Source: Streptomyces sp. XM4193
Lineage (GTDB): Bacteria; Actinomycetota; Actinomycetes; Streptomycetales; Streptomycetaceae
NCBI RefSeq assembly: GCF_023072595.1
Contig: NZ_JALLGK010000001.1
Coordinates: 930,001-994,000, forward strand
Direction of reading: 5' to 3'
DNA length: 64,000 bases
Program-made: the position numbers and the translations under genes
The notes under the pieces: model-generated
What the model was told of the DNA's origin: nothing
Database searches by the model: none
What the model saw: only the letters and a program-made list of their open reading frames with translations
In this document: piece by piece, positions 1 to 8,505 of the stretch
Numbering within the stretch: the first letter of the stretch is position 1
How the letters are laid out: each line of letters begins with the position of its first letter

Positions 1-723
1 GTACCGCTGGTGGTGGTCGCGGCGTTCCCGTTCTTCCCGGCGGACCAGGCGTTGCGTCTGGGCATGCTGCTGGTGCTCCTCGCGCCCTGCGTCGACTACG
101 TGATCGTCTTCAGTCGCCTCGCGGGTGGCAGCGCGGACCGACTGCTCGCGGCCACTCCGCTGCTGCTGGTGGCGCAGATGGCGTTGCTGCCGCTGCTGCT
201 CTGGGCGTTCCTCGGGCCGGGGTTGGCGGACGTGGTGGAGGCGGGGCCGTTCGTCGAGGCGTTCGTGACGCTCATCGTCGTACCGCTCGCGCTGGCCTGG
301 GCCACCCAGGCGTGGGCGCGGCGCAGACCGGTCGGACGGCGGGTGGCGGACGGCGCCGGTGCGGTGATGGTGCCGCTGATGGCGGCGACGCTCTTCGTCG
401 TCACCGCCTCCCAAATCCCGCTGCTGGACGGCCGGTTGGGCGAGGTCGCGGGGGCGTTGCCGTTCTTCGTCGGCTTCCTGGTGGTGATGGTGTTCGCGGG
501 CCGGTTGGTGGCCCGGATGTTCCGGCTGGGTGCCGCCGAGGGCCGGGCGGTGGTGTTCACCGGAGCAACCCGCAACGGGCTGGTGCTTCTTCCGCTCGCG
601 CTCGCGCTGCCCGGGGAGCATGCGGCGGTCGCGCCGGTGGTGATGGTGTCGCAGACGTTGGTGGAGGTCGTCGGCATGGTGGTCTGCGTCCGCCTCGTGC
701 CGCGTCTGGTGCCGTCGCACTGA
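1..723 (+). CDS. ACR3/bile-acid symporter-type efflux permease, 5' end missing
   Basis: The reading frame is already open at base 1 and ends with TGA at 721-723, so the start lies outside the window; about 240 residues are visible. They form roughly seven hydrophobic segments with the pattern of the ACR3 arsenite carrier / bile acid:Na+ symporter superfamily. Two features point that way: a polar break in the middle (around the ARRRPVGRR loop) and the segment FTGATRNGLVLLPLALALP, which resembles the conserved late helix of ACR3. The ACR3 substrate is arsenite, extruded across the cytoplasmic membrane. No ars regulator or arsenate reductase is seen downstream, so the substrate stays a family-level guess. 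Confidence 0.75.
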   Translation, partial: VPLVVVAAFPFFPADQALRLGMLLVLLAPCVDYVIVFSRLAGGSADRLLAATPLLLVAQMALLPLLLWAFLGPGLADVVEAGPFVEAFVTLIVVPLALAWATQAWARRRPVGRRVADGAGAVMVPLMAATLFVVTASQIPLLDGRLGEVAGALPFFVGFLVVMVFAGRLVARMFRLGAAEGRAVVFTGATRNGLVLLPLALALPGEHAAVAPVVMVSQTLVEVVGMVVCVRLVPRLVPSH

Positions 724-1172
724 GCCCAAACACCGGTGACCAAGCGGCAGTTCAGGGACGGCCGCCCTCCCCGAAGCCGCGCCCTCCCCGGTCGCACCCG
801 CCCCGAGCCGGACACCGCACTCCCGAGCCGGGCCGCGGCGCTGCTCCTGGCGCGGGTCACGGCAGCCCCGGCCGCCGCGCAGTCCAGCCCCGCCCGCCCA
901 CCGCGCAGCCCCGCCCGTCCGCCGCGCAGCCCGGCCCTGCCCGCAGCGACGTCCGACCCCGCCGAGCTGCCCGCGGGCCACCGCGCCGTCAGGGGGCGCT
1001 GCACGACGCCGTGTCACGTGTCACACCGACGACGGATGCGATGAAGTCTGCACGTCAACTGTGTTAAATCGCAGGGGAGTTCAAGGTCGCGCGTGAGTGA
1101 GATCCGCGGACCGCCGCCCCGGTCGGCAACGGCCGGTGACGGGTGTGCGGTCCAACCGACGAGAGGATCGTC
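724..1172. other. Intergenic region, repeat-rich, promoter side of the oxygenase gene
   Basis: There is no convincing gene here. Bases 890-955 hold an imperfect tandem repeat of CGCCCGCCCACCGCGCAGCC type. Bases 1011-1026 contain the heptamer GTGTCAC twice in direct tandem. The only A/T-rich patch (about 1040-1070, GTCAACTGTGTTAAATCGC) is the likely promoter area for the gene at 1173. Confidence 0.5.
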
Positions 1173-2099
1173 ATGAGCACGTTGGAAGCCGGGCCGACGC
1201 CCGGGAGCACGCCCGACGCCGCGCGCGGGGGCGGAGCCGCACCGCTGGAACGGGTGGTCGACACCGCCAGGTACCCGCTCTCCTCCCCGGAGAGCGACAC
1301 CATGCGGTCCGTGATCGACCGCGCCGGACGGGAGTTGCGCACGCAGGGCTGCACGGTGCTGCGGGACTTCGTCCGCCCCGAGCTGCGGGAACATCTCCGC
1401 CGGGAGTGCGCCGCCCTCGCGCCCCAGGCGCACTACGACGTGGAGACCGTCAACGCCTACAACATCGCGGTCGACTCGCGGCTGGCCGAGGACCATCCGG
1501 GCCGGATCGCCTTCGACCGGGGCAACGCCTTTGTCGCCCGCGATCGCATCCCGGGCGAGGCGCTGATCAGCAGGCTGTACACGAACGAGTGGTTCCGTGA
1601 ATTCGTCGCCCGCTGTTTCGAGTTGCCCCGACTGCACGAGCTCGCCGATCCGCTGTCCGGGCTGGTTCTGAACGTGGTGCGGCCGGGCATGGAGCACCCG
1701 TGGCACTTCGACACCAACGAGTTCACCGTCAGCATGCTCACCCAGGAGCCGGAGAGCGGCGGCGTCTTCGAGTACTGCCCGAACATCAGGACCGTCGAGC
1801 AGGAGAACCTCGACGACGTGCGCGATGTGCTGACCGGTCGCGGCGAAAGCCTGGTCCGGCGCCTGACGCTGCGGCCCGGAGATCTCCAGCTCTTCAAGGG
1901 CCGTTACTCGCTCCACCGGGTCAGCCCGGTGGAGGGCGCCGCCGACCGCCATTCGGCGATCTTCGCCTACAGCGAGCGCCCCGGTGTCATCGGCAGCCCG
2001 GCTCGGACCCGTCAGCTCTTCGGACGGGTGCTTCCCGAGCATCTGGCCGCCGAGGAGGGCCGGGCGAGGTCCGTACGGGTCGACCAGCTGCTCGACTGA
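1173..2099 (+). CDS. 2OG-Fe(II) dioxygenase family protein
   Basis: A 308-residue protein. The iron-binding facial triad of the cupin-type 2-oxoglutarate/Fe(II) oxygenases is visible as H178-x-D180 (PWHFDTNEF) and H248 (YSLHRVSP). Arg259 and the following SAIFAYSERP strand are placed to bind the 2-oxoglutarate carboxylate. The start ATG at 1173 has GAGAGGA seven bases upstream; an in-frame GTG at 1143 is less likely. Enzymes of this family hydroxylate, desaturate or otherwise oxidise small molecules in the cytoplasm. The next gene on the same strand is a choline/carnitine acyltransferase, which suggests a shared small-molecule pathway, but the 450-base spacer argues against tight coupling. 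Substrate unknown. Confidence 0.8.
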   Translation: MSTLEAGPTPGSTPDAARGGGAAPLERVVDTARYPLSSPESDTMRSVIDRAGRELRTQGCTVLRDFVRPELREHLRRECAALAPQAHYDVETVNAYNIAVDSRLAEDHPGRIAFDRGNAFVARDRIPGEALISRLYTNEWFREFVARCFELPRLHELADPLSGLVLNVVRPGMEHPWHFDTNEFTVSMLTQEPESGGVFEYCPNIRTVEQENLDDVRDVLTGRGESLVRRLTLRPGDLQLFKGRYSLHRVSPVEGAADRHSAIFAYSERPGVIGSPARTRQLFGRVLPEHLAAEEGRARSVRVDQLLD

Positions 2100-2545
2100 G
2101 CCACCGGGCGAGCCCAAGGCGTCCGGGGTGTCCGGCCGAAAGGCCGCCGTCGAACCGCTGAACCGCAGGCCCGCGACGGTCGGTTGACCACGGAGCCGCG
2201 GTGCACGGCGCTCCCACCGAGCCGACCCGTGCACCGCAGTCCGCGCAGCCGCAGTCCGCGCACCCCGTACGCCAAGCACCCGTATGCCACGCACCCGTAC
2301 GCCACGCACCCGAAGCCGGCGGCCCACCCCCGACCCGCCGAGCCGCTGACCCGGCCCGCCAACCACCCCGGCGAACGCCCGCTCGGTCAGCACTCGTCCG
2401 ACAGGCGCCACCGCAACCGCCCACCCGCGGGAAGCGGCCCGGAACACCGCACGCACCCGTACGACACCGTCCGCACGACACCGACGGGCAGCCGTCGCCA
2501 CAACTGCCCGTCCTGCCACCAACGCACCAACAAGCCGAAACGAGA
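2100..2545 (+). repeat. Repeat-rich spacer before the acyltransferase gene
   Basis: Bases about 2264-2320 carry three to four copies of a 15-base unit close to CACCCGTACGCCACG. The reading frame of the downstream gene stays open through this spacer back to 2201. It would encode a Pro/His/Arg-rich, low-complexity stretch with no family resemblance, so I treat it as non-coding leader. GTACG-rich repeats of the same flavour recur in other spacers of the window. Confidence 0.6.
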
Positions 2546-4477
2546 GTGGACTTGAACACCAGCCAGCCGACTCCGAACCCCGGCCCGCCCGCCGCCACAG
2601 CCACAGCCCCCATCACCTTCGCCCACGAGGACACCCTGCCCAGGGTCCCGCTGCCCGGTCTGGAGGAGAGCTGCACGCGCTTCCTCCATTGGTGCGCGCC
2701 GCTGCTCTCGGCGGACGAGATCGCGGCCACCGAGGCCGAGGTCGCCGCCTTCCTTGCTCCCGACGGTCCCGGACGCGCCCTGCACAGCGCGCTTGAGGAG
2801 TACAACTCGCAGGAGGGCGTGCACAGTTGGCTCGACACCTTCTGGCCGTACCGCTACCTGGGCCGTCGTGACCGGATCGCTCTGAACGCGAACTTCTTCT
2901 TCCTCTTCCAGGACGAGACCGCGCCCCAGGACGAGACCGCACCCCAACCGTCCCACCCCGCCTCCGAGCCCGACCCCGCCAACGATCCGTACGCGCCGCA
3001 GATACGTCGGGCCGCCGGGCTGATCGCCGCCGCGGTGCACTACAAGCAGCAGCTCGACGAGGAGAGCCTGCCGCCCGTCACCCAGCGCGGGCAGGCGCTG
3101 ACGATGGAGCAGAACAAGTACCTCTTCTCCACCACCCGCATCCCGGGCGAGGTCCAGGACTCCGTTCGCGCGCCGTACTCACCGAGCTGGCCCGGGCCTT
3201 CGGGCGCGCGGCACATCGTGGTCCTCTTCCACGGCCGGATGTTCCGGATGGAGGTGATCGGCCCGGACGCGGTGCCGCACTCCTTGGCGGATCTGGAGTC
3301 CGGTCTGCGGGCGGTGCTGAAGTCCGGTGCCGAGCCGGCCGCTCCCGGTGCCTCGGTCGGGCATCTCACCACGATGGCGCGCGCCGAGTGGGCGGCGACC
3401 AGGCAGTCGCTGCTCGACCACCATCCGCGCAACGCGGACCTGCTCGACGACGTCGAGACGTCCCTGTTCCACCTCTGTCTGGACGATCTCGCCCCCGCCG
3501 GTGAACTGGACGCCTGCGACGCGCTTTTGCACGGTGACAGCGGCAACCGCTGGTTCGACAAGGCCGTCTCGCTCGTCGTCTTCCGGGACGGGCGGGCCGG
3601 TATCAACGTCGAGCACTGCGAGCTGGACGGCACGACGATCCTCAGTTTCACCGACGCGCTGCTCGGCACCCCGGCCGAGGAGCAGTCCCGGCTGTCCGGT
3701 GCCGTCGATCAGGGTCAACCCGCGTCGGCGGAGCTGGAGTTCGAGCTCGACGACGCCCTGCGCGGCCAAGTCGTGGACGCTGCAACGGCGTTCGCGCAGT
3801 ACGCCGACGCGACCGCGACCACCACTGTCGCCTTCGACGACTTCGGCACCTCCGACGCCAAGGCGCTCGGCATCTCGCCCGACGCCTTCGTCCAGCTCGC
3901 GTACCAGCTCGCCCACCAGCGTGCGAAGGGGCGGTTGGGCGCGACGTACGAGTCGATCGCCACGCGCGAGTGGCGGCGCGGGCGCACCGAGGCGATGCGG
4001 GTGGTCACCCCGGAGATCGTCGAGTTCGTACGGACCTTCCAGGACTCGTCCGCCGACGCGGCCGACCGTCGAGCGGCGGTGCGCGCCGCCGCTGCCGCAC
4101 ACGTCGCACGGGCGAAGGACTGCAAGGCGGGCCGTGCGCCCGAACAGCACCTGTGGGAACTGCAGTTGATCCAGAAGCGCCGCGGCGCGGAGCTGGGCGT
4201 CGGCGAGGAGCCGACGCTCTTCCGCACACCGGGCTGGACCACGATGCGGGACGACTATCTGAGCACCAGCTCGGCGCCGTCCACGCACATCCAGTACTTC
4301 GGCTTCGGCTCCACCAGCAGCCGCTGCATCGGGGTGGCGTACGTACTGCTGCCGGACCGCTTCCATCTGTATCTGAGCACCCCGGAGCCGGTCGCCGGGC
4401 AGATGCGCGCCTTCGCTGCCGAACTCCGTACGGCGATCGGGGAGTTGAGAGAGCTGCTGGCGGGCGAGGACCGCTGA
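2546..4477 (+). CDS. Choline/carnitine O-acyltransferase family protein
   Basis: About 643 residues from the GTG at 2546; a TTG at 2552 preceded by GAGAG is an equally good start. The sequence shows landmarks of the carnitine/choline acyltransferase family: the segment RHIVVLFHGRMFRME; the active-site histidine in GINVEHCELDG (His357 from the GTG); the STS motif in YLSTSSAPS; and the glycine-rich IQYFGFG strand before it ends. Known members move acyl groups between CoA and carnitine or choline. Such proteins are common in eukaryotes but sparse in bacteria, and the acceptor here is not known. A two-copy QDETAPQDETAPQ repeat lies near residue 130. It follows a 2OG oxygenase gene and ends at a perfect hairpin. 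Confidence 0.85.
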   Translation: MDLNTSQPTPNPGPPAATATAPITFAHEDTLPRVPLPGLEESCTRFLHWCAPLLSADEIAATEAEVAAFLAPDGPGRALHSALEEYNSQEGVHSWLDTFWPYRYLGRRDRIALNANFFFLFQDETAPQDETAPQPSHPASEPDPANDPYAPQIRRAAGLIAAAVHYKQQLDEESLPPVTQRGQALTMEQNKYLFSTTRIPGEVQDSVRAPYSPSWPGPSGARHIVVLFHGRMFRMEVIGPDAVPHSLADLESGLRAVLKSGAEPAAPGASVGHLTTMARAEWAATRQSLLDHHPRNADLLDDVETSLFHLCLDDLAPAGELDACDALLHGDSGNRWFDKAVSLVVFRDGRAGINVEHCELDGTTILSFTDALLGTPAEEQSRLSGAVDQGQPASAELEFELDDALRGQVVDAATAFAQYADATATTTVAFDDFGTSDAKALGISPDAFVQLAYQLAHQRAKGRLGATYESIATREWRRGRTEAMRVVTPEIVEFVRTFQDSSADAADRRAAVRAAAAAHVARAKDCKAGRAPEQHLWELQLIQKRRGAELGVGEEPTLFRTPGWTTMRDDYLSTSSAPSTHIQYFGFGSTSSRCIGVAYVLLPDRFHLYLSTPEPVAGQMRAFAAELRTAIGELRELLAGEDR

Positions 4478-4520
4478 CGGCACTACCACCGGCTGCTGAC
4501 GGCACCACCGCTTGCGGTCG

Positions 4521-4559
4521 ACGCGCCCCCGGGACGGCAACCCCGTCCCGGGGGCGCGT
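4521..4559 (+). terminator. Strong hairpin terminator after the acyltransferase gene
   Basis: Perfect 17-base arms ACGCGCCCCCGGGACGG and CCGTCCCGGGGGCGCGT enclose a 5-base loop, 44 bases past the stop codon. Confidence 0.85.
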
Positions 4560-4609
4560 TGCGTTCCCTCGACGCGGCGGGGCCACCGCCAGGGACCCGG
4601 CGCCGCACG

Positions 4610-4680
4610 CGAACCTCACCCGCCGGTACGCGAACCCCACCCGCCGGTACGCCACCCCGCCGGCACCCGGACGCCACCCG
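4610..4680. repeat. Short tandem repeat, ~21-base unit
   Basis: Three imperfect copies of a unit like CACCCGCCGGTACGCGAACC lie between the terminator and the dre site. Confidence 0.7.
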
Positions 4681-4713
4681 CCGTTCGGGCAGACGCCGTC
4701 ACGGACTCGCTCA

Positions 4714-4729
4714 AGTGGACTAGACCTCT
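4714..4729. promoter_or_regulatory. dre site (DasR operator) upstream of the SIS-domain gene
   Basis: AGTGGACTAGACCTCT matches the DasR-responsive element consensus A(C/G)TGGTCTAGACCA(C/G)T at 14 of 16 positions, including the CTAGACC core. It sits 78 bases before the start codon at 4807. DasR is the GntR-family repressor of aminosugar and chitin genes, released by glucosamine-6-phosphate. Assignment is by consensus only. Confidence 0.75.
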
Positions 4730-4806
4730 GCTGGGGTGATGGGCTACAAGTGACGCAGGACGCTTCTCGCGCGTCCGTACTCCCTCATCCCAGGAGGCAC
4801 CCCGCT

Positions 4807-5889
4807 ATGACCGCCCCGACCCCTGCCGAAGGCGCCGCACACACCGACGAGGTGCCGGGCCGGATCATGGCGCGGGAGATCGCCGAGCAGCCGGCAGCTC
4901 TCCGCCGCCTTCTGAACGAGGGCGCGGGCGCGATCCGCTCCGTCGCCGACCGGATCGCGGCGCGCAAGCCGCGCTTCGTGCTGCTCACGGCCCGGGGCAC
5001 CTCCGACAATGTGGCCCTGTACGCGAAGTACCTGCTGGAGATCAAGCTCGGACTGCCGTGCGGGCTGACCTCGATGTCGACCACCACCGCGTACGGCGCG
5101 CAGCAGGACCTGCGGGACGTGCTGGTGATCACCATCAGCCAGTCCGGTGGTTCACCCGATCTGGTGGCCTCCACCAGGGCCGCCCGCGAGGCCGGCGCGA
5201 TCACGCTCGCCGTCACGAACAACCCCGGCTCTCCGCTCGCCGAGGTCTCCGAGTACCACGTCGACGTCATGGCGGGCCCGGAGTACGCGCTGCCCGCGAC
5301 CAAGACGTACACCGCTTCGCTGCTCGCCCTCTACCTCCTGGTCGAGGGGCTGCGCGGCGGCGACGGCGGGGCGGCCTCGGAACTCCCGCGCCGCGCCGAG
5401 GAACTACTGGCCCGCGAGGACGAGGTCAGGGCGCTCGCCGCCCGGTACCGGTTCGCCGAGCGGATGGTCTTCACCTCGCGCGGCTACGGCTACCCCACGG
5501 TCAAGGAAGCCGCGCTCAAGCTCATGGAGACCACCTACGTCCCGGCGCTCTCCTACTCCGGCGCCGATCTGCTGCACGGGCCGCTGGCCATGGTCGGGAA
5601 CGTATCGCCGGTGATCGCGGTCGTGCCGGACGGCCGCGGCGGCGCGGCGTTGCAGCCGGTCCTGGAGCGGCTGCGCGAGCGCGGCGCCGACCTGGTGGTC
5701 TTCGGTCCCGAGGCGGATGTCGCCCGGGCGTCCGCCGGGTTCGTGCTGCCGATCGAGGGCATCGACGAGGAGCTGCAGACGATCCTGGAGATCATCCCGC
5801 TCCAGCTCCTCGCCCACGAGGTCACGATCGCCCGCGGTCAGGACCCGGACACCCCGCGCGGGCTGGCGAAGGTGACCGAGACGCACTGA
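4807..5889 (+). CDS. SIS-domain aminosugar-phosphate isomerase/deaminase (NagB-II/GlmS-type)
   Basis: A 360-residue protein built of two SIS (sugar isomerase) domains, like the C-terminal isomerase half of glucosamine-6-phosphate synthase but without the glutaminase half. Visible motifs are the phosphosugar-binding TARGTSDNVALYAKYLLE (first SIS domain), the serine-rich ITISQSGGSPD loop, and SRGYGYPTVKEAALKLME opening the second domain. Proteins of this layout include AgaS and the NagB-II glucosamine-6-phosphate deaminases. The dre site just upstream supports a role in N-acetylglucosamine or chitin breakdown, probably making fructose-6-phosphate and ammonia from glucosamine-6-phosphate. The start is set by AGGAGG eight bases before ATG. 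Exact reaction is inferred. Confidence 0.85.
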   Translation: MTAPTPAEGAAHTDEVPGRIMAREIAEQPAALRRLLNEGAGAIRSVADRIAARKPRFVLLTARGTSDNVALYAKYLLEIKLGLPCGLTSMSTTTAYGAQQDLRDVLVITISQSGGSPDLVASTRAAREAGAITLAVTNNPGSPLAEVSEYHVDVMAGPEYALPATKTYTASLLALYLLVEGLRGGDGGAASELPRRAEELLAREDEVRALAARYRFAERMVFTSRGYGYPTVKEAALKLMETTYVPALSYSGADLLHGPLAMVGNVSPVIAVVPDGRGGAALQPVLERLRERGADLVVFGPEADVARASAGFVLPIEGIDEELQTILEIIPLQLLAHEVTIARGQDPDTPRGLAKVTETH

Positions 5890-5920
5890 CGCACCGCCCG
5901 CCCGCCCGGCCGCACACCGT

Positions 5921-5956
5921 CTCGGCCCGCGCCCCGAACCCGGGGTGCGGGCCGAG
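5921..5956 (+). terminator. Hairpin terminator after the SIS-domain gene
   Basis: CTCGGCCCGCGCCCCG pairs with CGGGGTGCGGGCCGAG around a 4-base loop, with one G-T step. Confidence 0.8.
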
Positions 5957-6425
5957 CTCTGTCCGCGGCGTCCTCGAAGCCGACCGAATCCGACCGAGGC
6001 CGACCGAGGCCGACGCCCAAGAGTTCCGTCCGCGGGCTCCGGCGACGCGCGGCGCGAATCTGTCGTTCGCACCCGACGCCCGGTCGTTCGCAGTCGGTTG
6101 CCGCCCGACCGCGTCGTGTCCGTTTTCTCCTTCGATCGCGCGGAAACCACATACGCGTGATTCCGCTTTCGCCCGCACTGTGCCCTTACGTTCGCGAAGC
6201 CCAATCTCAGAAGTTGCTCAAATCCCCTGCAAATTCAGTCACTCCTGCTCAAGAATCGGTAATGCTCCCTGGCGGGGATGGGAGTGGACTGAGGGGTAGT
6301 GTTCGCTGACCCTCCGTATGTGTGCCTTTGCCGTCACACGCCGCTTGTCCCGCCGCCGGGGTTGGACGGGTGGACGCGCACCTGGTGCGGTCTGCCTACA
6401 TCGCGACGACGGGGGTTTGACGTTC
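5957..6425. other. Intergenic region with an A/T-richer promoter stretch
   Basis: There is no gene here. Bases about 5975-6015 repeat CCGACCGAGG-type units. Bases 6130-6310 are clearly less GC-rich than the surroundings and contain a near repeat, TTGCTCAAAT (about 6214) and CTGCTCAAGAAT (about 6246), 33 bases apart. This stretch probably holds the promoter and operators of the regulator starting at 6426. No known consensus was recognised. Confidence 0.45.
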
Positions 6426-7034
6426 GTGGGCATTCGAATAGTGATAGCGGACGAGCACCTCATCTTCTCCGAGGCGCTGAGCAAGTGCTTCGAGTCCGTT
6501 CCGGGCTTCGAGGTGGTCGGTGCGGTGGGTGAGCGCAGCGGGGTGATTCCTGCCGCCTCCACCGGTGGAGCCGCCGTTCTGGTGGCGAGCGAGGCGCTGA
6601 TCGGTCAACCGTGGGGCTTGGCGGACGAGATGCGCCGACGGGTGCCGTCCTGCGGTATCGCGCTGATCGCCTCCCGACCCAACAAGGCCCTGGCGAGCAG
6701 GGCCTTAGAGGCCGGTGTCCTGAGCGTCGTGCCCAAGGAAGCCTCGCTTCCGCAGCTGATCAAGGCCATCCGCGGAGTCGCCGCGGGGGCCAGGACGATC
6801 AGTCCGGATCTGCTGGGCCCGCCGGAGCACGTGTCGATGGCGCGCACGCTCAACGATCGCGAGCTGGAGATACTGCGTTCCACCGTCACCGGGGCGTCGC
6901 TGAAGGAGATTTCCCGCGAGCTCTACCTCGCGCCCGGCACCGTGCGGAACCTGGCTTCCTCGGCGATCCGGAAGCTCACCGCCCGCAACCGTTTCGACGC
7001 CGCCCGCATCGCTCGGGAGCACGGCTGGATCTGA
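6426..7034 (+). CDS. Atypical response regulator, receiver-LuxR type, with a TTA codon
   Basis: A 202-residue orphan regulator. The N-terminal receiver fold begins IRIVIADEHLIF (acidic pocket present) and keeps the lysine in VVPKEAS. The place of the phosphate-accepting aspartate reads AAVLVASEAL, so it cannot be phosphorylated in the usual way. The C-terminal LuxR/NarL helix-turn-helix covers about residues 140-200 (LNDRELEILR, then GTVRNLASSAIRKL). Leu94 is encoded by TTA (6705-6707), the rare codon read by the bldA tRNA, so translation is probably tied to development. No kinase gene is adjacent. The start GTG 6426 is chosen because GGGGG lies about ten bases upstream; ATG 6318 in frame gives a non-homologous extension. 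Confidence 0.8.
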   Translation: MGIRIVIADEHLIFSEALSKCFESVPGFEVVGAVGERSGVIPAASTGGAAVLVASEALIGQPWGLADEMRRRVPSCGIALIASRPNKALASRALEAGVLSVVPKEASLPQLIKAIRGVAAGARTISPDLLGPPEHVSMARTLNDRELEILRSTVTGASLKEISRELYLAPGTVRNLASSAIRKLTARNRFDAARIAREHGWI

Positions 7035-7255
7035 GCGGACGGCCGTCCCCTCCTCCGCGCGACGGGCGAGTCGGGGCGGATGCGGGCACGGTGCGGGCGG
7101 CACGCGGACGCATACGGGCAATCCGCGACCGGGTAGAGAGCAACTCCCGGTCGTCGGCCCGCCCTGCGCCGCGTGACGAGCCGTTTGTGACGTAATGGGT
7201 GCGATGTTCCGTCAGTCGGCGGGACGCCCGTACGTCACCGGTGGTGAGAAGCGAG

Positions 7256-8368
7256 ATGCCCCACGACGACTCGTCGGCGAGCGCCGAGCCCGATGCCGAG
7301 CCCACCGAACGGTTGACGCCCGCGCAGGTCGACACCGCCCTGCGCCTGACGATCCGCTGGTCCTCGGCGCTGCTCCTGGGCGCGGCGGTGGTGGCGCTCT
7401 TCCTGTGGCTCGCCTACACGCTCCGGGTCGCGCTCATCCCCGCACTGGTCGCGGTCCTCGTCGCGGCGCTGGTCGCACCGCTGGACCGGCTGCTGCGCCG
7501 GGTCGGCGTCCCCAAGGGGGCGGCGGCCGGTCTCTCCGCCACCGCGCTGGTGCTGGCGGTCGGCGGCGTGGTGTGGATCGTGGTCCGGGTACTCGCCAAC
7601 GCGGCGACCGACCTGGCCGCGTCGATGCGCTCGGCGGTGCACGAGGTGTCCGATTCCGAGGGGCCCGCGGCGGACCTGGTCTCGACCGCCGCCGACAGCC
7701 TCACCTCGCTCGGCCGCGGCATCGCCGGCGAGGCGGCCAAGGGCGTGCTCGGCGGACTGAGCCTGGCCGGTCAACTGCTCGCCGGCGGTGTGCTCGCCCT
7801 CGCGCTGGTCTTCTTCCTGCTGCGGGACCGCGGACGACTCGTGCGCACCGTGCGCGAACGAACCCCCGGCGGACAGGGCACACTCGCGCTGCGAATGGGC
7901 CGGCGGGCCTGGGAGGCGATGGCTGGCTACATGCGTGGCACGACGGTGATCGCGGCGATCGACGCGGTCTTCATCACCGTGGGCCTCGCGCTGCTCGGTG
8001 TGCCGCAGGCGTACGGGCTGGGCGCCTTGGTCTTCGTGGGCGCGTACGTGCCCTTCGTCGGCGCCTTCCTGTCCGGCACGGTGGCGGTGCTGGTCGCCTT
8101 CGCGGACCAGGGACTGTGGATCGCGGCGGCGGCGCTGGGGGTGGTGCTGCTGGTGCAGTTCATCGAGGGCACCTTCCTCCAGCCGATCGTGCAGAGCCGG
8201 ACGGTCGCGCTGCACCCCGCGCTGGTGATGGTCGCGGTGACCGCCGGCGCCTCGGTCGCGGGCCTGCTCGGCACGCTCATGGCGGTGCCGCTGACCGCCG
8301 CGGCGTTCGGGGTGGTGACCGAACTCCGGCGCGCGCTGGTGGACTTGCCGGCCGAACCGGCCGCCTGA
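7256..8368 (+). CDS. AI-2E family (PerM-like) membrane permease
   Basis: A 370-residue integral membrane protein. Hydrophobic segments cover about residues 35-60, 60-78 and 90-115. A long soluble part (AASMRSAVHEVSDSEG to GEAAKG) follows, then further helices to the C-terminus. The closing motif FVGAYVPFVGAFLSGTVAVL followed by EGTFLQPIVQSR is the signature of the AI-2E/PerM family, whose members export autoinducer-2 or act as Na+/H+ antiporters. The substrate cannot be told from sequence. ATG 7256 follows GAGAAGCGAG; GTG 7241 or 7244 are alternatives. It stands alone and ends at a strong terminator. Confidence 0.85.
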   Translation: MPHDDSSASAEPDAEPTERLTPAQVDTALRLTIRWSSALLLGAAVVALFLWLAYTLRVALIPALVAVLVAALVAPLDRLLRRVGVPKGAAAGLSATALVLAVGGVVWIVVRVLANAATDLAASMRSAVHEVSDSEGPAADLVSTAADSLTSLGRGIAGEAAKGVLGGLSLAGQLLAGGVLALALVFFLLRDRGRLVRTVRERTPGGQGTLALRMGRRAWEAMAGYMRGTTVIAAIDAVFITVGLALLGVPQAYGLGALVFVGAYVPFVGAFLSGTVAVLVAFADQGLWIAAAALGVVLLVQFIEGTFLQPIVQSRTVALHPALVMVAVTAGASVAGLLGTLMAVPLTAAAFGVVTELRRALVDLPAEPAA

Positions 8369-8444
8369 TCCGTCCCGGCACCCGCAGCCCGCAGCCCGCA
8401 GCCCGCGGCCCGTTCCCGCGGTCGCGGTGTGTGTCCGGGCAGCC

Positions 8445-8486
8445 GTGAGCCCCTGCCGCCGTGCGAAGCGGTCGGCAGGGGCTCAC
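8445..8486. terminator. Bidirectional hairpin terminator between the permease and chaplin genes
   Basis: Perfect 14-base arms GTGAGCCCCTGCCG and CGGCAGGGGCTCAC lie between convergent genes, so the hairpin can serve both strands. Confidence 0.85.
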
Positions 8487-8505
8487 GGGAAAGCCGGGCG
8501 GCGCG

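Noticed and set aside
1011..1026. GTGTCACGTGTCACAC as an operator for the oxygenase gene
   Set aside because: It is a direct heptamer repeat 150 bases upstream with no known consensus; chance is likely in GC-rich repeats.
736..1044. Small open frames between the efflux gene and the oxygenase gene
   Set aside because: Low-complexity Pro/Ala/Arg peptides that follow the tandem repeats; no start signals.
2201..2545. N-terminal extension of the acyltransferase to ATG 2201
   Set aside because: The extra 115 residues are low-complexity Pro/His/Arg from tandem repeats and have no counterpart in the family as I know it; a start near 2546-2552 fits better.
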